From contig NZ_CP012160.1 of the NCBI RefSeq assembly GCF_001187845.1, positions 930,001 to 994,000 on the forward strand: a stretch of DNA of 64,000 nt, in the 5' to 3' direction. Made by a program: the position numbers and the translations under genes. Shown here piece after piece: positions 43,795 to 53,525 of the stretch (the stretch's first letter is position 1; each line of letters opens with the position of its first letter). This DNA comes from Octadecabacter temperatus. Its GTDB lineage: Bacteria > Pseudomonadota > Alphaproteobacteria > Rhodobacterales > Rhodobacteraceae. The notes beneath the pieces were generated by a model. The model saw only the letters and a list, made by a program, of their open reading frames with translations, did no database searches and had not been told where the DNA came from.

Positions 43795-46083
43795 TTAGCT
43801 GGCACGGCGCTCCGGGTTGAAGCGACTGTCGTCGGCGACCTGGAAGCGGCCATTGCGCACTTTGGTAAAGCGACCGGCGCGCAGCAAGTCTGCGAAGCTG
43901 CGCAAACCGTCTTCGCGGTTAAAGTCATCACTGGCCACAGTGCGCGCACGGCGCAAGATCTGTGGGCGTGAGAACTCGTCCGCGCCTTCTACGAAGGCAG
44001 TGTAAGCGGCGGCTGCTTCGAGCAAATCCGGAAGTTCGGACGCGCCCATGTTTTCAGCAAACTCAGCAAAAGATCCCGCGGGTTGCTGTGCTGCATCGGC
44101 GTCAGTACGCGCTACCACACGGCGTGGGATGATTGGCGTGTCACGCTTTTCACTATCCACCATGTCGACGCGCTGGGCTGCGACGAGTTTTAGCGGCGCT
44201 GGGCGCGGGCGCTCTGTGCGATTGCTAGAACGTACAACCGGACGTGGGCGAACAATGCCACCGCTTTCAGGTGGAGCTGCTTGAGACAGGTCATCACGGA
44301 ACGCGTTTTCTGCGTCTTGTGCATCATCCTGCGTATCACCAACTTGGCGCGCGGCTTCTTTGGCTGCGACTGCGGCCTTAAGCTGCGCGATTGCGTCGCG
44401 GCGGCGGCTGCCTTCCGGCTCTTGCATTTGCGCTTCGGATTCAGACATCAAACGATCAAGGGCTTCGTCGTCGACCTGAGGTTCCTCGCTTAGAAACGCG
44501 GATTTAGCTGGTTCAACCTCGTGCTCTTCTTCGTCTTCCACGACATCTTCGGTTTCTTCAGCCAACTCATCTGATGCAGGGGCTTCAGGGATGATTGCAT
44601 TCGCATTCATTGCCGTTGAAATTGCACCTAGCGTGTTTGCATCGTCAACTTCAGCAACCTCTTCTTCAGGCTCAACAGCTTCGACCCCATCGTCCTCTTG
44701 TGCAAAGTCGGCTTCGATCGCTGCAAGATCTTCATCGAGATCGGAGGTTTCGCTTTCAGTAAGGGCGGTGTCAGAAAAGTCGCTGTCCTCAAGATATTCA
44801 TCAAGCTCATCCGCGCCGTCCAGAAGACCGAAATCAGGGCCTGTATTGGATGGAGTTTCCGCTTCAGGGGCCTTTAAGTCACCGTTTTCCACGGCGTCCT
44901 CGAAGTCAGAGCGTTTCATTCGAACGACACGTGCGTTTGGCGTTTGTGCGGGCACATCTACGGCTTCTTCGACCTCGATTGATGCCGTTTCCGGAGTTGC
45001 GTTTTCCTCAGGCGCGTCTTCCGCGTGACGTCCCATAACACGAGAAATCATGTCCGAACCGCCGCCATCTGCCACAGGTGTTTCACTGTCTTGTTCAGTG
45101 GCTTGCGCTTCCTGATCCATTTCAGCTTCATGGGCGTCAAACTCAGCGACGAGACCACCGTCTTCAGCGTCCGGTGCACGAACATCAGCTACGTCCGGGG
45201 TTTCGGTCTGCGGCAAGAACTGCGCGGTCAGATCGTCGGTCGCTGCGTTTTCGTCGTCATCAGAATTGCCGACAACTGCACGGATACGCTGAAGTTTCGC
45301 GGCAACGCTGTCAGCGTCTGGGTGGGCGGGAACTTCAGAAAGGGCGGGGGCCGGATCGTTCGTCGCGAGCACAGAAGACGGCGCGTCGCCGCGCGTTTCT
45401 TCGACGTCGGATCCGGTCGTCCCCTCCGCTTGCTCTGCCGTCGCAGAGCTTACGGAACTCAAAATAGATGCATCAGAATTGTCTTCTGCTGCGGTGTCAG
45501 CGTCTGCCTTGGCATCAGCGTTAGACTTTTCTTGCTCTGCCGCTTTGGCGTCTGCTTCGGCTTTTTCGTCAGCCGCAGCTTTCGCTTCTGCTGCAACTTT
45601 TGCCTCTGCTTCTGCGGCCTCAGCCTTCGCGTCCGCTTCTGCTTTTGCAGCGGCTTCTGCTTCACGTTCAGCGTCACGCTTCGCTTTGCGTGCAGCTTTG
45701 CGGCGTGCTTTGCGTTCAGCTTTGGCCGCTTTGCGTTCAGCTTCGACCTTGGCACGTGATTCTTTGTCGTGTTCAGGTTCGGCAGGGGCCTCAGCTGCGT
45801 CGCTTGGCGCGTCTGACTGGTCTGTCAGGGCCGCAGCGCGCAGCACAATGCCGCTGTCGTCCATGCTGGCGTCGACGCGGCGTGATATCTCACGCTCGGC
45901 GATTTTTGCCAGCATTTCTGCATCTGGAGTGGGGGGCTCTGCCCCGAAGTACCGATCATCAGAGGCCAAACCGCGGAAATATTCCGCAATCGCTTTCATC
46001 GTGTTGAAGGAATCATCGAATCCTTCAAGTGTGCACGAAAAAGTGCCGTATGAGACGGTAAGAATTTTGCTCGTACCAACCAT
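43795..46083 (-). CDS. Large, mostly disordered acidic protein with two ordered ends (762 aa)
   Basis: Function not recognised. The N-terminal ~75 residues look folded ('VSYGTFSCTLEGFDDSFNTM' then 'AEYFRGLASDDRYFGAEPPT'). From about 100 to 200 the sequence is Ala/Lys/Glu repeats ('AERKARRKAARKAKRDAER'), a probable single helix or coiled coil. From 200 to 560 it is acidic and low complexity. The C-terminal ~100 residues ('FAEFAENMGASELPDLLEAA' to 'GRFTKVRNGRFQVADDSRFN') form a second folded domain. No signal peptide or membrane segment. The arrangement suggests a scaffold linking two partners. Relatives are sometimes labelled CheA, but no histidine-kinase or Hpt motif is present. Confidence 0.8.
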   Translation of the reverse strand: MVGTSKILTVSYGTFSCTLEGFDDSFNTMKAIAEYFRGLASDDRYFGAEPPTPDAEMLAKIAEREISRRVDASMDDSGIVLRAAALTDQSDAPSDAAEAPAEPEHDKESRAKVEAERKAAKAERKARRKAARKAKRDAEREAEAAAKAEADAKAEAAEAEAKVAAEAKAAADEKAEADAKAAEQEKSNADAKADADTAAEDNSDASILSSVSSATAEQAEGTTGSDVEETRGDAPSSVLATNDPAPALSEVPAHPDADSVAAKLQRIRAVVGNSDDDENAATDDLTAQFLPQTETPDVADVRAPDAEDGGLVAEFDAHEAEMDQEAQATEQDSETPVADGGGSDMISRVMGRHAEDAPEENATPETASIEVEEAVDVPAQTPNARVVRMKRSDFEDAVENGDLKAPEAETPSNTGPDFGLLDGADELDEYLEDSDFSDTALTESETSDLDEDLAAIEADFAQEDDGVEAVEPEEEVAEVDDANTLGAISTAMNANAIIPEAPASDELAEETEDVVEDEEEHEVEPAKSAFLSEEPQVDDEALDRLMSESEAQMQEPEGSRRRDAIAQLKAAVAAKEAARQVGDTQDDAQDAENAFRDDLSQAAPPESGGIVRPRPVVRSSNRTERPRPAPLKLVAAQRVDMVDSEKRDTPIIPRRVVARTDADAAQQPAGSFAEFAENMGASELPDLLEAAAAYTAFVEGADEFSRPQILRRARTVASDDFNREDGLRSFADLLRAGRFTKVRNGRFQVADDSRFNPERRAS

Positions 46084-46220
46084 TATTTGCTCGCTTTCTA
46101 CCCAACCAGTGACAGTCTGTTTACCATCAATTGGTTCGCAATCCGGAACAGAACCGCGTTAAAGTGAGTATTATTTCGTGACCGTTTTAAGGCACGTTTC
46201 CAAAATTGGGGTTAATCAAC

Positions 46221-46907
46221 GTGAATCCGCCGATTGTTTCTAGTTCGTGTCCAATCACATTGATTGGAGGCGTGAACCCTGCGTCAGCGACTCTTTCAGA
46301 GGTGTTAAGCATAGCATCATTGGTTGTCGCAGCCGATGGGGGCGCGGATCATGCTTTAGCGGCGGGGGTGTCACTGGAAGCTGTGATCGGGGACATGGAT
46401 TCGATATCAAAGGCTGCGCAGGATGCGTTTAAAGACGTGTTTCATCCAATCACTGAGCAGGACAGCACGGATTTCGATAAGGCATTGCGCCATATAGATG
46501 CGCCTTTGGTTTTGGGGGTCGGGTTTAGTGGGGCGCGGTTGGATCATGAGCTAGGGTCCATGACCGTGTTGGTGCGTCACCCTGAACGGCGTTGTATTTT
46601 GATTGGTGAAGACACGATCGTTTTGCTTTGCCCGCCGCAAATCACGCTAGATTTGCCAATGGAAAGCGCCGTTTCGTTGTTCCCTATGGCAGAAGTGGGG
46701 TGTGAAAGCGATGGGTTGCGCTGGCCGACGGGGGGGCTTCGGTTTGCACCGGACAGGCAGATCGGCACCTTGAACAAGGTCGATGGTACGGTGACTTTGC
46801 GGCCCGACGCGCCAAAGATGTTGTTGATCCTGCCGCGCAGCGCCCTTGGCGTTACAGTGCAGGCGATGCTGCAGGACGACGTGAGATGGCCCGCTCGCGC
46901 AAGATAA
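46221..46907 (+). CDS. Thiamine pyrophosphokinase
   Basis: 228 residues from the GTG at 46221, with GGGG at 46208-46211. A TTG at 46206 is an alternative. It makes thiamine diphosphate from thiamine and ATP. The motifs 'VVAADGGADHALAAG', 'AVIGDMDSISKAAQ' and 'EQDSTDFDKALRHI' carry the Asp residues for Mg-ATP. The C-terminal thiamine-binding part is shortish but present. Its 3-prime end overlaps the convergent EamA gene by 56 bases. No TPP riboswitch precedes it. Confidence 0.88.
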   Translation: MNPPIVSSSCPITLIGGVNPASATLSEVLSIASLVVAADGGADHALAAGVSLEAVIGDMDSISKAAQDAFKDVFHPITEQDSTDFDKALRHIDAPLVLGVGFSGARLDHELGSMTVLVRHPERRCILIGEDTIVLLCPPQITLDLPMESAVSLFPMAEVGCESDGLRWPTGGLRFAPDRQIGTLNKVDGTVTLRPDAPKMLLILPRSALGVTVQAMLQDDVRWPARAR

Positions 46908-47757
46908 TATAGAGGCCAGCCGCGACCGTGATGCAGATGCCTATGGCTGCCATGCCATTCGGTAGGTCCTTAAAGATAAGGTAGCCGATCACCGTGCCGA
47001 TCGGGATTTCCAGATATTGCATCGGAGCGAGGGTGGCAGAGGGCGCAAAGCGCAAAGACCACGTCATAAGCAAATGCGCGATGGTCCCAAGCCCGCCGAG
47101 GACAAGAAGCAGTATCCACGCCTTGCCGACAATCGGGTGGGTCGCAAACAGCGGGGTGCTTGGGAACATCAACAAAGCTGTACCGACAACAGGCACGGCC
47201 ATAACGCCAGACAGTGCTTGCAGTCCGATTGGGTCCACGTCTTTGGCGATCTTGCGGGTCACCAGCATGAACAGCGCAAATACCACCGCGACACCAATAG
47301 GCAGTAATGCGGGTAGGCCGACCTCAACAAAGTTGGGTTGCACAACAAGCAGCGTCCCAATGAACCCGACACCACAGGCGACCAAACGGTGCGGGCCCAC
47401 ATGTTCGTTGAGGTAGACCTTACCCAAAAGCAACATGATGAACGGCATTACAAAGGCAATCGCGATGGCGTCCGCCAGCTCAAGGAATTGAAGGGACGAA
47501 AACATCAGCGTGATGCCTGCGATGTGCAACGCCGTGCGCAATGCCGTCAGGCGCAGCAGGCGTGCGCCAGAAGGGAGGGGATATTTAAACAACCACACAA
47601 GCGGCAACAAAAGGATCGCCTGGATCGCAAAGCGCACAAATACCAGAAACCCAACTGACAAATCATCACCCAGCAGTTTCGCCATTGCGTCCCCCAAAGG
47701 GGCCAAGACGCAAAAGCCGAGCATCAAAAGGATACCTAAGAAGGGGCGATCAGACAT
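46852..47757 (-). CDS. EamA/DMT family transporter
   Basis: 301 residues with ten predicted helices in two EamA repeats. The first repeat starts 'FLGILLMLGFCVLAPLGDAM', and the last shared segment is 'SATLAPMQYLEIPIGTVIGY'. It is a drug/metabolite exporter or importer of unknown substrate. It is paralogous to the next gene upstream, and the 3-prime end overlaps thiamine pyrophosphokinase by 56 bases (convergent). Confidence 0.9.
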   Translation of the reverse strand: MSDRPFLGILLMLGFCVLAPLGDAMAKLLGDDLSVGFLVFVRFAIQAILLLPLVWLFKYPLPSGARLLRLTALRTALHIAGITLMFSSLQFLELADAIAIAFVMPFIMLLLGKVYLNEHVGPHRLVACGVGFIGTLLVVQPNFVEVGLPALLPIGVAVVFALFMLVTRKIAKDVDPIGLQALSGVMAVPVVGTALLMFPSTPLFATHPIVGKAWILLLVLGGLGTIAHLLMTWSLRFAPSATLAPMQYLEIPIGTVIGYLIFKDLPNGMAAIGICITVAAGLYIILRERAISRRPAASPAL

Positions 47758-47789
47758 AGGGGCACGCTATGCGGGGCGAGGTGCCGCGT

Positions 47790-48749
47790 CTAGACCGGTG
47801 CATGGGGGCGGGTCGAGACACCACGAGACGTCACGCGTTCGCGGTGGATCATATAGATACCCGCACCGATGATTAACGCGATTCCTCCAAGGGCCATTGA
47901 GTTTGGGAATTCGCTAAACACCAGATACCCAAGCACCGTAGCAACCGGAATTTCGAGGTACTGCATCGGCGCAAGGGTCGATGAAGGCGCAAAGGTCAGA
48001 CCATAGGTCATCATCATGTGGCTAATGGTGGCAAAGAAGCCCACGCCAAGCAGCCATGTCCAATAGATTCCCGTGGGCCAAACTGGATCAAGCATTTCAC
48101 TGCCACTTCCGTTTGCAAGCCAGATAATTGGCACGCTCATCACAGTAGCGATTGCGCCTGTATGGAATTGCATCATCACAGGGTGAAGCCGCCCGCGAAG
48201 GCCGCGTGTTACCAAAACGTAGCCTGCAAAGCACACAGCGGTGCCAAGGGGAAACAGTGCAACGGCCCCAAAGGTTGCGAAGGAAGGCTGGATCACCAAT
48301 ACCACGCCAATGAAGCCGACGACCGCGGCCCCAATGCGGCGCGGCCCGACGTCTTCGCCGAAAGCATACTTACCAACCAGCATGACGATAAACGGTTCGG
48401 TAAACACAATCGCCAAGGCATCCGCTAAAGGCATGACGCGGATTGCGGCAATAAAGAAGAATGTAGAAAGCAGCAAAAGAAGGGCGCGTAGCGACAACAC
48501 CCCTAGCTGCCCGTTCATGCCGAACGACAAACCCATCATCAGGCACACGGGCAACATCAAACCCAACTGCACCAAAAAACGCGCGGCGGTGATTTGCCCC
48601 ACAGGAATGGTGTCAGACGCAAGTTTCGCCGCGACGTCCAACAAAGGAGCGGTCAGGCAAAATCCAAGCATGAGCAAAATGCCCAGCATAATACGGTCTG
48701 GTGTTTCCGTGCGTGGTGTCATTTCAAACGCGCTCGATTTTGCGGCCAT
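47790..48749 (-). CDS. EamA/DMT family transporter, tandem paralogue
   Basis: 319 residues, ten helices. It shares 'MLGILLMLGFCLTAPLLDVA' and 'SSTLAPMQYLEIPVATVLGY' with the downstream copy. A longer N terminus (about 20 residues) precedes the first helix. A 32-base gap separates the two, so they may be cotranscribed. They may form a pair or simply be a recent duplication. Substrate unknown. Confidence 0.9.
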   Translation of the reverse strand: MAAKSSAFEMTPRTETPDRIMLGILLMLGFCLTAPLLDVAAKLASDTIPVGQITAARFLVQLGLMLPVCLMMGLSFGMNGQLGVLSLRALLLLLSTFFFIAAIRVMPLADALAIVFTEPFIVMLVGKYAFGEDVGPRRIGAAVVGFIGVVLVIQPSFATFGAVALFPLGTAVCFAGYVLVTRGLRGRLHPVMMQFHTGAIATVMSVPIIWLANGSGSEMLDPVWPTGIYWTWLLGVGFFATISHMMMTYGLTFAPSSTLAPMQYLEIPVATVLGYLVFSEFPNSMALGGIALIIGAGIYMIHRERVTSRGVSTRPHAPV

Positions 48750-48781
48750 ATCGATGGGCCTTAGGTTACAGAAATCTCAGG

Positions 48782-48840
48782 CGGGAGTTTTTGGCAAGAT
48801 GAATAGAGGAGCACTTTAACTTCATCTTGGCCAAGAAACT
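48782..48840. repeat. Two inverted GAGTTTxTTGGC(C)AAGATGAA copies
   Basis: On the plus strand GGGAGTTTTTGGCAAGATGAA lies at 48783-48803. On the minus strand GAGTTTCTTGGCCAAGATGAA lies at 48821-48841. They face each other and form an inverted repeat with one bulged G. The gap is otherwise featureless. It is not a terminator (no T-run). The sequence resembles another variant of the dispersed 3-prime element. Confidence 0.45.
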
Positions 48841-48870
48841 CACCCCGTAGGGTCGGGTTCATAGTCGTAT

Positions 48871-50244
48871 TCAGCAGTTTGGCACGTTAACTGCCAAACC
48901 ACCCAGCGCGGTTTCCTTATATTTTTCAGACATATCGGCACCGGTTTGGCGCATGGTCTCAATCGCGGCGTCAAGCGGAACAAGGTGCGTGCCATCCCCA
49001 CGCATCGCAAGCGACGCGGCAGACACAGCCTTAATCGCGCCTAACCCGTTGCGTTCAATGCAGGGCACCTGAACCAATCCACGCACGGGGTCGCAGGTCA
49101 TGCCAAGGTGATGCTCAAGCGCGATTTCGGCGGCGTTTTCGATTTGCTCAGGCGTGCCGCCAAGAACAGCACAAAGACCCGCCGCCGCCATTGCAGCCGC
49201 AGAACCAACTTCGGCCTGACATCCCGCTTCAGCACCGCTGATGGACGCGTTGAATTTTACCAATCCGCCAATCGCAGCCGCCGTTAACAAAAAGTCGGGG
49301 ATCTTGGCTGCGGTCGCGCTGGGCACGTGGTCCATATAGTAGCGGATCGTGGCGGGAACGACGCCTGCCGCGCCATTGGTCGGGGCGGTGACGACTTGCC
49401 CACCGGCCGCGTTTTCCTCATTCACGGCCATTGCGTAGGTCGACATCCAATCATTGATCGTGTGCGGCGCTGTAAGGTTCACGCCAGCTTCGGCCTTTAG
49501 CGCATCATGGATGCCCTTGGCGCGGCGTTTCACATGCAATCCGCCAGGTAAAATTCCATCCGTCTCGAGGCCGCGATCAATGCAATCGTTCATCACCTGC
49601 CACAGTCGATCCAGCCCTTTGTCTAGGTCTGCGTCAGCTATGCGGCTCAATTCGTTTTGCCGCTTCATGTTGGAAATGCTCGAACCGCTTTCCGCTGCCA
49701 TATCAAGCATTTCTGCTGCGCTCTTAAAAGGAAACGGAACAGGTGCACCGTCCTCTTTATCTGCGCCTGCAGCGAGTTCATCTTCGGTAAGAACGAAGCC
49801 TCCGCCAATGGAGTAATAGGTAACCTGCATGACAACATCGCCCTGCGCATCTGTGCCCATCAGGATCATGCCGTTCGCGTGGCCCTTAAGCGCTGGGCCG
49901 TAATCAAATTCCAAGTGGTTTTTCGGGCGGAACGTGAGGGTCCCGAGCCCGTCTGGATGCACCGTTCCTTCCGCGGTGATGCGTTCCATTTCAGCATCCG
50001 CCTTGTCGCGGTCATAGTCATCAGCGCGAAATCCTGCGAGGCCAAGGATCGTCGCGCGGTCGGTGGCGTGTCCCACACCCGTAAAGGCAAGCGATCCATG
50101 TAGCGACGCCTTAACACCAGCGACCTTGAACGGCTGCGCGCGCAGGTGGTCAAGGAAACGTGCCGCGGCAACCATCGGGCCAATCGTGTGCGACGAAGAA
50201 GGGCCAATCCCAACTTTGAACATATCGAAAACGGATAGAAACAT
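48871..50244 (-). CDS. sdaA: L-serine ammonia-lyase (iron-sulfur type)
   Basis: 457 residues, single-chain SdaA type. It deaminates serine to pyruvate and ammonia. The beta domain begins '[20 protein letters not shown]'. The alpha domain has '[20 protein letters not shown]' and the cluster cysteines in '[15 protein letters not shown]' and '[18 protein letters not shown]'. The oxygen-sensitive [4Fe-4S] cluster is expected in this family. Length is normal. It is monocistronic. Confidence 0.95.
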   Translation of the reverse strand: MFLSVFDMFKVGIGPSSSHTIGPMVAAARFLDHLRAQPFKVAGVKASLHGSLAFTGVGHATDRATILGLAGFRADDYDRDKADAEMERITAEGTVHPDGLGTLTFRPKNHLEFDYGPALKGHANGMILMGTDAQGDVVMQVTYYSIGGGFVLTEDELAAGADKEDGAPVPFPFKSAAEMLDMAAESGSSISNMKRQNELSRIADADLDKGLDRLWQVMNDCIDRGLETDGILPGGLHVKRRAKGIHDALKAEAGVNLTAPHTINDWMSTYAMAVNEENAAGGQVVTAPTNGAAGVVPATIRYYMDHVPSATAAKIPDFLLTAAAIGGLVKFNASISGAEAGCQAEVGSAAAMAAAGLCAVLGGTPEQIENAAEIALEHHLGMTCDPVRGLVQVPCIERNGLGAIKAVSAASLAMRGDGTHLVPLDAAIETMRQTGADMSEKYKETALGGLAVNVPNC

Positions 50245-50337
50245 GTGCAGCTGCCTTGTTTATGTCCGCTGACTGTAGATCGCGTTTCGTGTCTTTGTCG
50301 GTGTGGAAAACGACACCATGGCGCATGTTTGCGGGGC

Positions 50338-51027
50338 TTAGGTTGCGGACCCTTCTGGGGGCTTAGCATAGTGCGGGGCGGTGAAAGGCGTATTTCCAAG
50401 ACCTTCGGCGGTGATTGCAGCGGCGGTTGAGGGATATGTTTCGTTTATGGCCGCGATGCGTTGCAGCGTTGGGTAATCCGCAAGGTTCGGGCGCGAAGGG
50501 GCGTTGGCGGGATAAAGCTGCGTCCAGCGCAACATCGGGCAAAGGTAGCAGTCTAGGATGCTGGGAACCTGACCGCCGACATATCCCGCGTCAGCCAATC
50601 CACCATCAATGATCGCAAGCTGTTTGCCCAGCCGCGTACGGGTCCGCTCGGACAGCGCGTCTTGAGAGGATTCGGCAATATACTGGTCAGGGTAAAACAG
50701 CATGCGCAGGGTTGGGTGCAGCGTATTTGACATCCAAATCAGCCACTTAATGGCCTGCGCGCGTTCACCGTTGTCGCTGGGCATTAACTCTGGCGCCTGC
50801 TCGGCAACCCACAACAATATCGCGGCTGTTTCAAACAGCGCGCCATCAGGGGTTTCAAGAACAGGGATCAACCCGTTGGGGTTCAAGGCGCGGTAGTTCT
50901 CCGATTTATGCGCAGACGCTGCGCGATCCACGAGACGGGTGTCAAACGGCAGGCCAGCCGCCTCAAGTGCGAGGCGAATGCACAGCGACGCATTGTCAGG
51001 CGCGTAGTAAAGAACAAGTTTGGTCAT
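50338..51027 (-). CDS. Glutathione S-transferase family protein
   Basis: 229 residues from the ATG at 51027. The frame open to 51225 lacks coding features. The thioredoxin-like N domain has 'LVLYYAPDNASLCIRLALEA' with a Ser/Cys active-site region near residues 13-15, and 'NPNGLIPVLETPDGALFETA' for glutathione binding. The helical C domain follows, including 'LAIIDGGLADAGYVGGQVPS'. It is a beta/nu-like soluble GST; substrate unknown. It is divergent from rpiA. Confidence 0.9.
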   Translation of the reverse strand: MTKLVLYYAPDNASLCIRLALEAAGLPFDTRLVDRAASAHKSENYRALNPNGLIPVLETPDGALFETAAILLWVAEQAPELMPSDNGERAQAIKWLIWMSNTLHPTLRMLFYPDQYIAESSQDALSERTRTRLGKQLAIIDGGLADAGYVGGQVPSILDCYLCPMLRWTQLYPANAPSRPNLADYPTLQRIAAINETYPSTAAAITAEGLGNTPFTAPHYAKPPEGSAT

Positions 51028-51190
51028 GGTTGTAACATGGCACAGTTCACAGGTGGGGCCAGCGTCTTCACGACGCAATTTGCGGCGTTTCCGAATAATT
51101 AAATCATTGCGATTAACCATTCCGTCTCGCTCAGAAGCGTTTGCGCGCTTATAAGGGCATAAGTACCGATTCAACACGCAGGAGCTGCCC

Positions 51191-51979
51191 ATGTCGTCCG
51201 AATTGTCCCCAATCGACAAAGCCAAATTCGTCGCGGCGAAACAGGCAAGTAGCTATGTTGAAGACGGCATGAAAGTGGGCCTTGGATCCGGATCAACTGC
51301 TGCGTGGTTGGTCAAATGCCTAGGCGAACGGGTCGAGAAAGAGGGCCTGAAAATCAAAGGCGTACCAACGTCATCGCGTACCGCAGCATTGGCACGTGAA
51401 GTTGGGATTGAGGTTATTTCGCTTGATGAGGCCAAGTGGCTGGACCTAACTATTGACGGCGCTGATGAGTATGACGGCAACCTGAACCTGATCAAAGGCG
51501 GTGGCGGTTCGTTGCTGCAGGAAAAGATTGTCGCGACCGCAAGCGACCAGATGATCGTGATCGCGGATGCGTCAAAGCAGGTGGAGACTCTGGGTACATT
51601 TCCGTTGCCGATCGAAGTGATCCCTTTTGGCTGGCAGACAACCAAAACACTGGTCGAGGAAACACTGATCGGCATGGATGTGCTGGGCCGTAAGGTGACA
51701 TTACGAATGAATGGGGATGCGCCGTTTTACACGGACGAGGGCAACCATATCCTTGATATGCACCTGAACCGGATCGGGAACGCGCGGCAATTGTCACTTA
51801 TAGTCAATCAGATACCGGGCGTTGTTGAGAACGGATTGTTCATTGATATCTGTGACGTCGTCATAATCGGGTTCGGCGATGGGCGCGTTGAGAGCCGCGA
51901 TATTAATGAGGGATCGGTTGAAGAAGACCGGATCGAATTCGTTGAAACGGAAAATCTGTTCGCTGACTTGAACGACTAA
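51191..51979 (+). CDS. rpiA: Ribose-5-phosphate isomerase A
   Basis: 262 residues. It interconverts ribose-5-phosphate and ribulose-5-phosphate. The motifs 'KVGLGSGSTAAWLVKCLGE', 'LTIDGADEYDGNLNLIKGGG' (catalytic Asp and general base Glu follow) and 'YTDEGNHILDMHLNRIGN' are complete. Length is normal. It is followed 104 bases later by gor, with a probable terminator between. Confidence 0.97.
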   Translation: MSSELSPIDKAKFVAAKQASSYVEDGMKVGLGSGSTAAWLVKCLGERVEKEGLKIKGVPTSSRTAALAREVGIEVISLDEAKWLDLTIDGADEYDGNLNLIKGGGGSLLQEKIVATASDQMIVIADASKQVETLGTFPLPIEVIPFGWQTTKTLVEETLIGMDVLGRKVTLRMNGDAPFYTDEGNHILDMHLNRIGNARQLSLIVNQIPGVVENGLFIDICDVVIIGFGDGRVESRDINEGSVEEDRIEFVETENLFADLND

Positions 51980-52001
51980 GGCGGAATCGGCCGCTTCAAT
52001 T

Positions 52002-52039
52002 GCACAACCCTGTGACTGGTCATCATCGCAGGGCTGTGC
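52002..52039 (+). terminator. Probable terminator after rpiA
   Basis: GCACAACCCTG and CAGGGCTGTGC form an 11-bp stem with one mismatch and a 16-base loop, followed by TTTA. The U-run is short, so termination may be partial and gor could be partly cotranscribed. Confidence 0.5.
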
Positions 52040-52083
52040 TTTATCCAACTCCCGAACAAATTTTGCGCTGAAGGACCAACGCC

Positions 52084-53442
52084 ATGGCTGATTTCGACTA
52101 CGATCTATTTGTAATTGGTGGCGGCTCTGGCGGCGTTCGCGCTGCTCGCGTGGCGTCTGCGACGGGTGCTAAGGTTGGTTTGGCCGAAGAGTTCCGCATG
52201 GGCGGGACCTGCGTGATCCGTGGCTGCGTTCCCAAAAAGCTGATGGTTTTCGCGTCCGAGTATCATGAGATGTTCGCAGACGCGCGCGCTTACGGGTGGG
52301 ACATTCAGGATGGCACGTTTGAGTGGCCGCAGTTCCAAAAGAAACTGCACGCTGAGTTGGACCGTCTTGAGGGCATTTACCGCAAGCTCCTCGGCAATTC
52401 AGACGTCATCATTCATGATAGCCGCGCAACGGTGTCTGGCACCCATGAGGTCACGTTGGCAGACGGTAAAACCTACAGCGCCAAGCACATCCTTGTTGCG
52501 ACAGGTGGGCGGCCGGTTCTGCCGGACATCAAAAATGCCGAGCTTGGCATCACGTCGAATGAAATCTTCCTGCTGCCTGAGCTGCCAAAGAAGATCCTGA
52601 TCGTTGGCGGCGGATACATCGCGTCTGAGTTTGCCTGTATTCTCAATGGCCTCGGCGTTGAGGTCACGCAATTCTATCGTGGCGCGCAAATCCTGCGCGG
52701 GTTTGACGATGAGGCCCGTGGACTCGTTTCAGAGATGATGATCGAGAAGGGCGTTGGCTTGCATTTGGGAACCAACGTGCTTGAGATGGAAAAACGTGAC
52801 GGTGGCATTTGGGTGAAGTGCACGAATGGGTCTGAAAAGATTTACGACCAAGTGATGTTCGCGACAGGCCGTACCCCAAACACAGACGGGCTGGGACTTG
52901 AGGCTGTAGGCGTTGAAGTTGGTCGTAAGTCCGAGATTGTGGTTGATGACTATAGCCAGACCAAAGTGCCAAGCATCTACGCCGTTGGCGATGTAACGAA
53001 CCGCGTCCAGCTGACACCTGTTGCTATCCGCGAGGGTATGGCCTTCGTTGAGACAGTATTCAAAGGCAACCCGACAAAAGTGGACCACGATCTTATCCCG
53101 TCCGCGATTTTCACACAGCCGGAAATGGGCACCGTGGGCCTTTCTGAGGAAGCCGCCGCCGAGCAGGAGCCCGTTGAGATTTACGCGACAAGTTTCCGTC
53201 CGATGCAATCAGCGTTCGCGGATCGCCCAGATCGCGTGTTGATGAAACTCGTCGTGTCCAAAGCGACCCGAAAGGTGCTAGGATGCCATATCGTCAGCCC
53301 GCATGCCGGCGAGATGATCCAATTGGCGGGCATCGCGATCAAGATGGGGGCCACAAAAGAGCAGTTTGATGCGACTTGCGCGGTGCACCCGACGATTTCG
53401 GAAGAACTGGTGACAATGAAGGAACCGGTGAGAACCGCTTGA
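52084..53442 (+). CDS. gor: Glutathione-disulfide reductase
   Basis: 452 residues. It regenerates reduced glutathione with NADPH. FAD-binding 'VIGGGSGGVRAARVASATGA' (11-30), the redox pair C43/C48 in 'GGTCVIRGCVPKKLM', the NADPH-binding 'ILIVGGGYIASEFA' and the 'CAVHPTISEELVTM' His-Glu pair (C-terminal) are all present. The segment 'AVGDVTNRVQLTPVAIREGM' is standard. AAGGA lies upstream of the ATG. It supports the glyoxalase, GST and MAPEG proteins nearby. Confidence 0.96.
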   Translation: MADFDYDLFVIGGGSGGVRAARVASATGAKVGLAEEFRMGGTCVIRGCVPKKLMVFASEYHEMFADARAYGWDIQDGTFEWPQFQKKLHAELDRLEGIYRKLLGNSDVIIHDSRATVSGTHEVTLADGKTYSAKHILVATGGRPVLPDIKNAELGITSNEIFLLPELPKKILIVGGGYIASEFACILNGLGVEVTQFYRGAQILRGFDDEARGLVSEMMIEKGVGLHLGTNVLEMEKRDGGIWVKCTNGSEKIYDQVMFATGRTPNTDGLGLEAVGVEVGRKSEIVVDDYSQTKVPSIYAVGDVTNRVQLTPVAIREGMAFVETVFKGNPTKVDHDLIPSAIFTQPEMGTVGLSEEAAAEQEPVEIYATSFRPMQSAFADRPDRVLMKLVVSKATRKVLGCHIVSPHAGEMIQLAGIAIKMGATKEQFDATCAVHPTISEELVTMKEPVRTA

Positions 53443-53525
53443 ATGTTGGGGTCAAAAGCCCATTTAATAGAACAAGATAATTCGGGTCCGAAAATATCGG
53501 ACCGCAACAAGGGAAGACAGGCTTA

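Noticed and set aside
45479..46162. Long Ala/Ser-rich plus-strand frame (227 codons)
   Set aside because: It is the antisense shadow of the Ala/Lys/Glu repeats of the 762-residue protein; low complexity with no start signal.
46084..46205. Possible TPP riboswitch before thiamine pyrophosphokinase
   Set aside because: The gap is about 120 bases and lacks the conserved CUGAGA and related blocks of the THI element.
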